Assembly: GCA_017303805.1 (NCBI GenBank)
Contig: JAFLBQ010000001.1
Span: 248,001-312,000, forward strand
Direction: 5' to 3'
Length of the DNA: 64,000 nt
Source of the DNA: Cytophagales bacterium
GTDB lineage: Bacteria; Bacteroidota; Bacteroidia; Cytophagales; Cyclobacteriaceae
In this document: piece by piece, positions 43,004 through 53,000 of the stretch
Layout: each line of letters starts with the position of its first letter
How positions within the stretch are numbered: position 1 is the stretch's first letter
The notes under the pieces: generated by a model
Seen by the model: only the letters and a program-made list of their open reading frames with translations
Database searches by the model: none
Told to the model about the DNA's origin: nothing
Program-made: the position numbers and the translations under genes

Positions 43004-43011
43004 TATTTTTG
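43004..43011 (+). promoter_or_regulatory. Putative -7 box upstream of the 43036 lipoprotein gene
   Basis: TATTTTTG fits TAnnTTTG and lies 25 bases before the ATG. No convincing -33 element was found at the expected spacing. Confidence 0.35.
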
Positions 43012-43035
43012 TCGATTGCAAAATACCGTAAACCA

Positions 43036-43890
43036 ATGACTCGGGCTTTCTTTATGGGGTTAGCGCTACTGCTGGGTGCCTGTACCCAAAAGTTGGTATG
43101 CCCTGCCTACCAGAGTTCGTTTATTTACGATAAACCCACCGCCCGCGAAAAGTTTGTTTATTACAACGAGAGCACCACACAACCGCGCGAGGTGCTGGCA
43201 TCGGCCAATAGTAAAACCATAACCTTACCGGCCCGCGATTCTTCGTGGGCAAAGAGTGATGCGATGCGCGGCCCTGCATTGCCACAAGTACGGAGAGTAA
43301 AAAAAGACCGGTATTTGTTGTTGCCTGAAAAGACCTATAAGAAAGCACTCAAAGCTTTGCGCACGGTAGAGATGAAGCCTGTCTATCCGAAAAAGACAAC
43401 CGATTCGTTGGATATTGCTGCAGCGTTGGATAGCGCGGCCCGAAGCATTTCTGATTCTACTTTGCTGGGAGATGCCACCAAAGCCAAGCCGAAAGCTGAC
43501 TCGGTGTATGCTATTACTAAAACCAAAGAGAAGTATAATTTAGATCAGGATGCCTACATGTGGTACTTCCGTGATGTGCTGGTGTTGCCCGATGTGCGCG
43601 CAGCCATGATGGAAGAAGGCGAAGTGCAGGCTTCCAAAAAGAAATCTGAGAAGAAAGCCAAAGGCGGATTCTTTAAAAACCTGTTTAAGAAGAAGGCCAA
43701 GCCACAACCGGAAGAAAAGCCAAAACCAAATCTGGATGAAGATGGAAATGAAATCCCTTCGGACTCAGTAGCACAAACCAAACCTAAGAAGAAATTGCTG
43801 GGTGGTTTGTTTGGTAAAAAAGCTAAAGCAGCTAAAACCGCAGAGAAAAAACCAGACGAAGCCAAGAAGGAGGAAGACGATGGTTTTTAA
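43036..43890 (+). CDS. Lysine-rich lipoprotein, unknown function
   Basis: This 284-residue protein has a lipoprotein signal (LALLLGACTQKL). The middle is soluble with no recognised fold, and the C-terminal third is low-complexity, rich in Lys, Ala and Pro (SKKKSEKKAKGGFFKN and later repeats of GLFGKKAKAAK). The basic tail may bind an acidic surface such as lipopolysaccharide or nucleic acid. A TTG start at 43009 lies within the -7 box and is rejected. It converges end-to-end with the SRAP gene with no spacer. Confidence 0.6.
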   Translation: MTRAFFMGLALLLGACTQKLVCPAYQSSFIYDKPTAREKFVYYNESTTQPREVLASANSKTITLPARDSSWAKSDAMRGPALPQVRRVKKDRYLLLPEKTYKKALKALRTVEMKPVYPKKTTDSLDIAAALDSAARSISDSTLLGDATKAKPKADSVYAITKTKEKYNLDQDAYMWYFRDVLVLPDVRAAMMEEGEVQASKKKSEKKAKGGFFKNLFKKKAKPQPEEKPKPNLDEDGNEIPSDSVAQTKPKKKLLGGLFGKKAKAAKTAEKKPDEAKKEEDDGF

Positions 43891-44580
43891 TTAATCGAAC
43901 AACGTAAGATTACCGTGTTGATCGGCTGCCGGAGCCGGAAGAACCAAGGAAGGCTTATTGTAGCCTGGCGTAAACACCGCGGGAGAAACTGTATAACTGG
44001 AAAGTTCAGTATAAGGTTTTACAACATTCCATAGATCCGCCTCGGTTGCCTGCGGATTTAACCAAACTGCTTCTTGTTGCTTATCCAGCATTACCGGCAT
44101 GCGGTCGGTTATGGCTGCCACCAACTCAGAGGCGGGCATGGTGAGTATAGAAAACGTATGAAACGCATCGCCTTCTGCATCTTCGTATTCTTCCCAGATT
44201 CCGGCAAATGAAAACAGTTTATCGGCAGGCATAAAATAACACGGCACATTCGATTTTTTACCAATACGTTTCCACGCATAAAAGCCATTAGCCGGAATAA
44301 TGCATCGATGCTGCATGAGTGCTTTACGAAGTACAGGCTTTTCTTGTAGCCATTCTATTCGGGTATTGATAATGCGTTCCGCCACCGGCTTGTTTTTTGT
44401 CCATTGCGGAGCGGTGCCCCAATAGAAATAAGAAAACCCTTGTGGACTTTGATGCGTGATTACCGGAAGCAATTTGGCGGGCGCTGCATTGTATTGACTC
44501 TCGTAGCCGGGCGTTTGTTCAATTCCAAAACGATCAATTAATTGTTCTATGGAAGAATGAATGGCGTAGCGCTCTATCAT
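43891..44580 (-). CDS. SRAP (YedK/HMCES-type) protein with degenerate active site
   Basis: This 229-residue protein has the SRAP fold. Conserved blocks are QYNAAPAKLLPVI, FYWGTAPQW, IINTRIEWLQEKPVLRKAL, RCIIPANGFYAWKR, FSFAGIWEEYED, FSILTMPAS and DRMPVML. SRAP proteins form a covalent crosslink with abasic single-stranded DNA through Cys2, helped by Asn, Glu and His. Here the start reads MIERYA instead of MCGRY, so Cys2 is Ile; the Glu in GFYEW is Ala (GFYAW); and the His before DRMP is Thr. Only the Asn in NTR remains. The ATGA overlap with the upstream hydrolase fixes the start at 44580, so Cys2 is not hidden by a wrong start. Confidence 0.85.
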   Translation of the reverse strand: MIERYAIHSSIEQLIDRFGIEQTPGYESQYNAAPAKLLPVITHQSPQGFSYFYWGTAPQWTKNKPVAERIINTRIEWLQEKPVLRKALMQHRCIIPANGFYAWKRIGKKSNVPCYFMPADKLFSFAGIWEEYEDAEGDAFHTFSILTMPASELVAAITDRMPVMLDKQQEAVWLNPQATEADLWNVVKPYTELSSYTVSPAVFTPGYNKPSLVLPAPAADQHGNLTLFD

Positions 44581-45518
44581 GTGGCAGACTGAATAAATTG
44601 CAAAGCTCGCAATTCGCTCCAATATACCCCATTTTTGTTAAACAGTGCGAAACCCACATGGCCGCCTTGTTGTGGATACTCGGCCGTAATAAAAGCATGA
44701 TTGGAGAGTGCAGGGTAACACTGCTCACTTAAAAACGGATCGTTTTGTGCATTTACAATGAGTGTTGGTCGCACAATTGAATCTAAAAAGTACAAGGAGC
44801 TGCAACGTTCATAGTAGTCAACCGCATTTTTAAATCCATGCAGGGGTGCGGTAAAGGCATCGTCAAATTCCAACAGGTTCGTGATGGTGCCAAGCGATTG
44901 AAGGTAAGTGCCTGGTTGGTGCCTGAACTTGGCAGCTACTTTTTGTTTTAAAGTTTTTAAAAATCGCTTTGCGTAAATTCCTTTTGCACTGGTGGCAATG
45001 CGCTGGCAACTCGTGTGCAAGTGCAGGGGCACTGAAAATACTGCGGCCCTGTTAATTTGTACGGGTATATTTTCACCACGCTCGCCCAGGTATTTAAGCG
45101 TAAGGTTGCCACCCAGGCTAAAGCCAATAAGGTTGATAGTTGAATAACCTGCCAGGATTGCGTGCTGAACTACACACTCCAGATCGTCTGTTGCGCCACT
45201 GTGGTAAAATCTGGACTGGCGGTTCATTTCTCCGCTGCACCCGCGATAGTTCCAGGCCAGCACATCGTAACCTGCACCGAAAAATACGTTGGCCATTCCT
45301 TTCACATACGCGCGGTGGCTGTTGCCCTCCAGGCCGTGCGAGATAATTACTACCTGTTTTGAATTTTGTTGAAGCCAATCGAGATCAAGAAAGTCATCGT
45401 CTGGAGTTAAAATTCTTTCGCGGGAATAAGGTACGTGGGGTACGGTGCGTAGCAGAGCCGGGTAAATGGTTTCAAGATGTTGGTTAAAGAGCATAAGCGG
45501 TGCCTTGTACGCTTTCAT
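44577..45518 (-). CDS. Alpha/beta hydrolase, YheT-like
   Basis: This 313-residue serine hydrolase of the YheT/EstB family has HGLEGNSHRAYVKGMANVFFGAGYDVLAWNYRGCSGE near residues 61-98. The nucleophile is in GFSLGGNLTLKYLG (Ser near 143), the acid in VNAQNDPFLSE and the histidine in GGHVGF. The reaction is probably esterase-like on an unknown lipid or acyl substrate. It is co-transcribed with the TerC and YfiT-like genes upstream (1-base junction) and overlaps the SRAP gene by 4 bases. Confidence 0.85.
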   Translation of the reverse strand: MKAYKAPLMLFNQHLETIYPALLRTVPHVPYSRERILTPDDDFLDLDWLQQNSKQVVIISHGLEGNSHRAYVKGMANVFFGAGYDVLAWNYRGCSGEMNRQSRFYHSGATDDLECVVQHAILAGYSTINLIGFSLGGNLTLKYLGERGENIPVQINRAAVFSVPLHLHTSCQRIATSAKGIYAKRFLKTLKQKVAAKFRHQPGTYLQSLGTITNLLEFDDAFTAPLHGFKNAVDYYERCSSLYFLDSIVRPTLIVNAQNDPFLSEQCYPALSNHAFITAEYPQQGGHVGFALFNKNGVYWSELRALQFIQSAT

Positions 45519-46049
45519 CTACCACTGCTTGCGGTTACGAAGTTCCGTAATGTGAGCGGTGTGGTGAGCGCCATGCCAGGCATACATGGCTACCAGGTTA
45601 TGCAAGGCTACCCGCTTTTGAGTTTCCGGATGAATAAATTCTTTTACAAGTTGCTCCTGATCTAATCTTTCCAACAGGAGTGTAAACTTATGATGTAACG
45701 CTTCGAGCAGCCGCAGCGATACTGCAGGTGGTAATTTGGTTTCGGGTGTCTCGGCCCAACTTTTTTCAAAGTAGGCTTTAATTACCGGTGTGTCTTCAGT
45801 AAGCATCCATTTTACTCGGATATAGGCATTCATGTGACTATCGGCAACATGATGCACAACCTGCCGCACCGTCCAGCCGCCATCGCGGTATGGGGTGTCT
45901 AATTGTTCATCTTTTAATCCTTGAATAGCTTCAGCCAGTTTAAAAGGTAGTGCGCGCATTTGTTCTATGCACGCAAGTAATTCGGCTGCAGTGTGAATGG
46001 CTTGCGGTGTAAACTTTCCTATCGGGTACTGTAAATCTTTTTCTGTCAT
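45519..46049 (-). CDS. DinB/YfiT-family metal-dependent transferase
   Basis: This 176-residue four-helix bundle protein has a histidine triad typical of the YfiT (bacillithiol transferase-like) branch of the DinB superfamily: VVHHVADSHM (near 73-82) and AWHGAHHTAHI (near 157-167). It begins LQYPIGKFTPQ, which is the family N terminus. Metal-dependent thiol transfer is plausible, but the organism's thiol is unknown. It is in the terC operon. Confidence 0.88.
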   Translation of the reverse strand: MTEKDLQYPIGKFTPQAIHTAAELLACIEQMRALPFKLAEAIQGLKDEQLDTPYRDGGWTVRQVVHHVADSHMNAYIRVKWMLTEDTPVIKAYFEKSWAETPETKLPPAVSLRLLEALHHKFTLLLERLDQEQLVKEFIHPETQKRVALHNLVAMYAWHGAHHTAHITELRNRKQW

Positions 46050-46873
46050 TACTTATTAAGTTCCTTTACGGCTTCATCCAATTCCTGGTCGTTGTAGCCT
46101 TTGTTAAGCTTGACGGGTTTCGATTTTGATTTACGTTTTTTGCGAACGCGGATGTTCGTAAACTCGATCAGCAACGAGAAGGCTACTGCAAAATAGATGT
46201 ACCCTTTCGGGATTTCCTGGTGCAACCCTTCGAGCAGCAAGGTAAACCCAATTAAAATCAGGAAGCCAAGCGCCAATACTTCCATGGAAGGATGGTTTTT
46301 GATAAACGTGCTGATGGCTCCCGAGAAGAACATCATAACAATAATGGAAACAATTACAGCAATAATCATAATCACCACCTGCTGGGGTGGCACAATGCCC
46401 ACGGCAGTAAGAATGGAGTCGAATGAAAAAATGATATCGAGTAAGATGATTTGCACAATGGTGCCGGCAAAAGTTACTGCGGCTGCCTTAGTACCGCCAC
46501 TTTCTTGTTCTTCATCATCGCCTTCCATTTCATGATTAATTTCGAGGGTACTCTTGGCAATCAGAAACAATCCCCCAAAACCCAGAATCAGATCTTTGCC
46601 GCTAAAGGACATATCGTGTTTAATCAGAAAGTTGGCCGGAATAGTAAAGAGCGGTTCTACAAAACCGATAATCCAGGTAATGCATAGCAACAATACAATG
46701 CGCACTAGCATGGCGAGTGCCAGGCCTACATTGCGGGCCCGGGGGCGCTGCTCTTCGGGCAACTTATTAGAGACAATGGAGATGAAGATGATGTTGTCGA
46801 TACCTAAAACGATTTCCAGAAAACAGAGCGTAAGCAGGGCCAGCCAGGTATCGGCTTTTAGGAACATTTCCAT
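46049..46873 (-). CDS. TerC-family integral membrane protein
   Basis: This 274-residue protein has about seven transmembrane helices and the TerC hallmarks ALLTLCFLEIVLGIDNIIFISI (first helix with acidic ED-type metal residues) and LLDIIFSFDSILTAVGI in the middle. The family moves Mn2+ or other metal ions or supports exoprotein folding. A lysine-rich cytoplasmic tail ends the protein. It is the first gene of the minus-strand operon. The 190-base upstream region holds no clear promoter match on this strand. Confidence 0.9.
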   Translation of the reverse strand: MEMFLKADTWLALLTLCFLEIVLGIDNIIFISIVSNKLPEEQRPRARNVGLALAMLVRIVLLLCITWIIGFVEPLFTIPANFLIKHDMSFSGKDLILGFGGLFLIAKSTLEINHEMEGDDEEQESGGTKAAAVTFAGTIVQIILLDIIFSFDSILTAVGIVPPQQVVIMIIAVIVSIIVMMFFSGAISTFIKNHPSMEVLALGFLILIGFTLLLEGLHQEIPKGYIYFAVAFSLLIEFTNIRVRKKRKSKSKPVKLNKGYNDQELDEAVKELNK

Positions 46874-47002
46874 GCAAAAAAGGCGGTGTTTGGTACTACT
46901 TTAAACCCTCAAATTAGGCAAAGAAACTTATATTTTAAACTCACCTCGGGAAAGAAAGAAACAGTGAAATTGGGTTGAATTTAAGGGTTTTTGATGGATG
47001 AA

Positions 47003-47050
47003 AAGTTAAAAGTTTAGAGTAAAGTCAAGCCTACTTTAAACTTTTAACTT
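47003..47050 (-). terminator. Long AT-rich hairpin downstream of the T9SS cargo gene
   Basis: AAGTTAAAAGTTTA (47003-47016) pairs perfectly with TAAACTTTTAACTT (47037-47050). It continues with G-T and AGTA/TACT pairs to a 19-bp stem with a 10-base loop. It lies 14 bases after the stop of the giant minus-strand gene, so it is a plausible 3' end for that operon, although the T-run is short. It may also be an interspersed AT-rich repeat. Confidence 0.6.
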
Positions 47051-47063
47051 CCGCTTATTACCT

Positions 47064-50000
47064 CTAGTGAACTACCAACACCTTCTTCCTTACCACCCCC
47101 GTTTTACCAGATCCAATCTGTACCACATAAATTCCCTGGGCCAGGTGTTGCGTGCTCACTGTTTTGGTTAGCTCGCCCTTCTCAAAGTAGAGTTGTTGAG
47201 TTGCGCGGCCTACCGGGTCAATCAGGTTAATAGCCAGGCGTTCGGTTGCGCGGTTAGGCAATTCTATTTCAAAGCTCTCATTGGCCGGGTTAGGGTAGAT
47301 CGTAATGTGCTCGGCCAGGTCCTGGATGGAGGTTACGACATCGGGAGTTAACGGGGTCGGTAGAATGTAAGCTTGATAAACTTCTTTGGTGCCATCTGCG
47401 GGTTGCACAGTTACAATGATCGCATCACCTGATGGAACTTGCCAGATAATTGGGACTGAAATGTATTCTTCGTTTATGTTCAGGTTTCTGTCTATTTGAA
47501 TTCCTGTTGGGCTTGGTAGCATTTGTCGGGCAACGTATTCAAATTGACTGTTACCACTGCCTGAAAGCAGCAAAGGATCCATTACACTTTTTTGAACTAT
47601 GGTTGTAAAAATGTGCGCACCTTTTAATGGAAGAGTTTGTCCAGATTTATTTTTAATTCTCACCTCAATAGAAACTGAGCTTCCAATCTTAGAAGCGGTG
47701 GCTGACAATTCCAATGGAGAGGGTGTGAGTACCCGATCTTCATAAAGATTGCTTAACCATGAGTTAAGATTTCCTGCTTGATATTGCCCATCTAACCTTA
47801 CAGTGGGAGCTTGGGTAATTCCATAAAAAGCGGTGCGGGCGTTATTCATATTTACATTTAGGTTGTTTACAGGATCATTTCCTGGAAACGGAGTGTGGTA
47901 CTGTACTTTTACAATTTCAGCGGAATTTCCTAATTGCTGGTAAAGAAGATTATGTGAGGCAACCGATGGAACTGAGTTGTTTGTAAAATTTTCTAACAAA
48001 ACAACGCGGGTACGTTCTCCAATAAATACGTTATCAAACGCAAATCCATCAGTTAAAGAATTGTTGGCCCCGAAAGCAATTCTGAATACTACTTTATCGC
48101 GCGTATAATTTAAAATTGTATCTAGTTTATTTATTGCAGTAACCCATGTATTGTATTTACCCAAACTTGAAAGGGCATTCCCTGACCAGCCTATGTCGTT
48201 GGCAGGTTGATTACCAGGGCTATTTGAGATGCCCCGCGTATCATACCAATTTATTCCTTTTCCTACTTCTCCAATGGTTATCCAATCAGCGTCATTTTCA
48301 ATTTTACCATTCACATTCGCTTGTAAAACCGCCCCATTAACACCTGCGGGCGTGTCCGAAAAAATGTCTAATGATATTATGGGTTTCGAAATACTACTTA
48401 AATTAAGACATTCGCTTAATACCCAGGATTGCTCTTCCTTATTATTAGTCCCATTTATTTTTGTGTCCCAGCCCTTACCCCGAGTCGCCACAACTTCATT
48501 TCCTTTTAACCCCAGAGTACCCCACTCCCAGGAAGAATTTTTACCACCGGCAATCCAATTATTTGAATTATTAAAGTCGGAAGTGTATGGATTATCTCTT
48601 GAAATTGCACCTGAGAACTTAGGTAAAATGTAAACAGGCTTGATAAGGGTATCCGCACAGCCGGCTGGAGTACTTGCAATGAGTCGAACCAGATCGCTGC
48701 CAACGTTGGTATATTGTACCAATGGATTACCGGCAGGGCCAGTATTTGTATTATCATATCCCAAAGTGTTGGTAAGGGCAAAATCCCAATTATAGTTTAA
48801 GTTAGTAAGAGGGGGTTGGGAAAGTTCGGTAGGTAAAAAATTAGCAAAGGGAACAGATTCTATGCAGGGATTTTGCCAGCTAAAGTCTATTTTAGGTAAA
48901 GGATTTACTGTTACACTAATATTAAGCGGTGAACTTTGACAAATACCATTAGTCTTGGTAACGTAGAAGGTGATTCCATTAACAATGGAATTGTTAACTG
49001 GTGGGTCGAATGAATTTCCGGTTGCCAGTAGATTTGTTAGCGCTGCATCTCCGTACCACTTGTAGGTAATAAAATTCTGCGGATTGGCTGCAAACTGCGG
49101 CACAGGTTCTTGTTGACAGATATTTACATTTGACCCCTGGGCAGAAACAATGTCACTTATAAGCGGTGTGCCGGGTCTTTTGTAAACTTTAATTGTGACG
49201 GGATTTGATACACTCTGACAGCCTGTAGATGGATCGATATAAGTATAGGTGATCTGTTTTTCTACTGGATTCCCGATGTTCACATTCTCTACATTGGAGG
49301 CAGTAAATGTCCAAACAACAGGATCGCCACCGAATTGGATAGGAGGATTTACCGCTTGCGGAGGAGATAATTCGAATTTATCTACGGCTGCGTTATTTGA
49401 GTTAGGAGGATTTCCAATTAAAGCATAAGAGGTTTCATCATCGCAGAATGAGGTTTGTTCCATTGAAAATGATGCTGCAGTTGCAGGTCTAACCTCTATT
49501 AAATCCCAGATGGTAAAAGTGAAAAGGCCATTGGTAATTTCAAATCCTATCCAAATACCAAATCGGCCATAAATGTTGGCAGTTGCTCCATATACCAACT
49601 GATAGTCGGGAAATTGGGGGTCGAAAATCTTAGCCGCGTTTTGGGTAGCGTCTAATTGATTGGCCAGAGTTACCTGTGTAGCAAACATACCCGGAGAAAC
49701 TGTTCCGTTAGTTAATCGACCACCGGGAGTATTCCAATAAACAAACCGAACAAAACTAAATCCGGGATAGTAAGTATCTATAAAGTTTTGAGCACTTAAA
49801 ATGCCTGTAGCCGGGCTATTGTTACAATATTGAGGGTTTAGTCCGGTTATGTTAGTGGTATATACTTCAAAAATCTTGGTAATCTGATATTCACAATTTG
49901 CTCCGGAAGTAGCCTTATGTCTATAAGTTACATTGTAATTTCCTGGGGCAAGAGTTTGAGGATTGAACCGATAAACCCCCGCAACATTAGAGACACCGGG

Positions 50001-53000
50001 GCCAAAAAATTCTGTATCAGGGGCCCCATTCGGTTGGCCAACCAATTTAACGGGATTTGAATTAACACTAAATCTGGTCTCTGTTGGCAATATGGTAACG
50101 TCATCAGCATTTAGCTTTTCTACGGTAAATGATAAACCCACAGGTTTGGGCGATCCAATTTGAGCGGTTACCGTACCAAGCGCGGTGCCTGAAATAACAC
50201 CTGCTAAGTTTGCGGTGCCACCCAACCGCGTAATATTTCCAGTAGCTGGGTCTGGATCGTCTCCGTTAGGTTTATTACCAGGGTGCAAATGGCGAATTCG
50301 AAGGCCGCTTATTGTAATACTATTAACTGAGCCAGATCCGGGCCCGGAAACGGTAAGCGTAAACTCAACAACATTCGGATTTGGATAAGTTAATGCTGAC
50401 GCGGAAACACCAGCGCCCCCAACTGAAGGGGCTGTGGTAATAGCAGGATCAAACAAAAAACCGCTTGGCAAAGAAATAGAAATAGTACCGGAAGATGAGA
50501 AACCTGCGGGGTCGGTTTCTGAAATCACTATGTTACCTAAATTCTGATAATTGCCACCATAACAAACTGTAAGCGGAGGGGGTTGTGTGATGTTGGATGG
50601 AGAACTTGTAATGGATATAGTAGCAGTGGCATCCCCAATCAGATCTGCATATGCATCGTCTGAAGCCTCAAGTGTGTAATTGCCTGCTCCGGAAATGCGC
50701 AACTGATTCCAGGTATATACACCCGAACTCAGAAAAGGAGTTAAAGATTCACCGCCACCTGCTGTTAAGGTTCCAGATGGCGAGCTTGCGGATTTAGCCA
50801 GCGATATTTGACCATTATAATCCAGATCTAGGTTATTGTAAGGGTTTGAATCTACAGCCCGAACAACTACCGAAAAGTTTGTATTAACAGGAGCGCTTGC
50901 TGGAAAGGCACTATACACCAACTTTGATGCATTTACTGTAACCACATTAGTAACGGAGCCGGTGGTTGTTGCACCACCGCCATCGGCTGCTGCAAAGCCC
51001 GATGTATTAGCAGATGTCGTTACCCCGGTTATAGTTATATGTAATTGGTGATTGTCAGTAACTATATTTTGAAAACTTGCACGTACATTAATTCGGAAAG
51101 TACCGTTATCGGGAACTACAATGGCTGAATTAGGCGTAAACGTAATGGTGCCACTGCTTACAGTTTGCTGGGTACCGGCTATTTCAGTATCTGTATCGTC
51201 ATTAAAAAGTGCAATTTGCCTTACGTTAGAGTAGTTGGTAAGTTGAATTGTTATAGACGTAACGTTAGTGGCTTTGTTGTCCGGATCTCCTGTGGCACCT
51301 CCATCGCGAATAAGAAAATCTGCTAATGTTTGACTTGCAGCCGAGTTAGGAGGGACTGGCTGATTAGGGCCTATGGTTGTACCTTGATAACTTCGATACG
51401 CTATAGCAGCGGTTGTACCGCTGTTTGCAAATATGATATCGGACAACTGAGAGGTGTTAAATGAAAATGTACGACTGGAGGTAAATGAATTTATACTCCC
51501 GGTATTCATAGTTACTCCACCTTGATTCAAGGAATATCCCACGTTTGTTGTTGCAGCGGTTACGCTATTGGCAACGTCAACCACTAAATAATAATAGACA
51601 GGCGTTGAATTAATCGTTTTATCTCCTGCGGCTACGGCAGCAAAACTGAAATCCCCATCTGGCGAAGAATCACTCAGAATTTGAGTGCCTATTGTACCTG
51701 CGGTAGTTGCGCGGTAAATATATTCATTAGTGAATTGTGTGGTTAAACCAGTATAGGTAAAGGTTATATTGTTAATAGTCTGCACTCCATCTGAAGTAAC
51801 TACAAAGCCGGCAATAACCTGCTGCGTAGTTCCGGCTGACAGAATATTACTGCTAATGACGGGCGAAGTTCCGGCTAAGATAGGAGTGATGGTTGTTGAA
51901 ATATTAAGGGTAGTTGCACTTCCAGTCGGAAATCCAGTGGAGGTTAAAAAATTGTAAGTTTGATCATCGCCTCCTCTATTGTAGGGAATAATGGCATAAT
52001 GATAAGTTGTATTTGGAGTTAGGCCGGTTACATCATTGTAACTCGAAGCCACAGTAGAATTGATTATGGCTTTAAAAAGCCCAAACGAATTTGGGGCACC
52101 ACCATCCACTAAGGTCGCTAAATCGGCTGCAACAATCGCACTGCTTTTAATCAACAAAATGTATCCATTCGCATTACTTATGCCCGAAGTAGTAATGCTA
52201 TTGAAGCTTAGATTTAATTGTGTGGAACCCGCTGCGGTTACCGTTAACGAGCCAGTTGCATGACCGCTCGGTTCCGAAGCAAAAGTAAAATCATTTACAG
52301 TCTGCGGTGCGGTTTGATTATAGCTATAAGTGACAGCGGTTGTTCCGTTCCACGCAAAGGGAACAATTGTGTAATAATAATCTGTGCCAGCTGTTAATCC
52401 CGTGTCGCTATATCCAGTAGCTGTTCCATCTGTAATGGTGGTGATCTTGTCTCCGGTACCATCTGTGGGCGGGGCTACTCCATCGGTTAAGGCACCTAAG
52501 GAAGGAGCACTTCCGGCATTCCGATAAATTAAATACCCGGCTGTAGCGCCTGAGCCTACCCAGCTATTGGCTGAAGGGAAAACTAAATTTATGGTTGTGC
52601 TAGAACTAGCAGTTGCAGTAAACTGCCCATTCGACAATTGAAGTGGCCGCGTAACAAAATCTACTTCGGATGTTATTCCTATATCTGCGTTATTACGAGC
52701 GTAAGCAACAAAATAAATTCTGGCTGCAGCCGGCATTGCCGTTCGGGCTTGTGTAAAAGCACCTGGGGTAGCTGAGGATTCTTCTAATTCATTTGAATTA
52801 GCTACTGGAGTTGAGGTGCTCCATCGGGTACCTCTATGTGTGAGAGTTCCGGTAACAGAACCACCCAGCGTGGCAGAGGTTGTGGAGATGCCGGTTACAG
52901 TAGGAATACTTACAACCGGAGCCTGCGCATGGGCCGAGAAAAATGAAAAAAATATGCCGATTGTTAAACCCGCAAGTCGAACTAACTTCTTTTGATTAAT

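Noticed and set aside
43009-43035. TTG start for the lysine-rich lipoprotein
   Set aside because: It overlaps the TATTTTTG box and adds residues ahead of a good lipoprotein signal; ATG 43036 is better.
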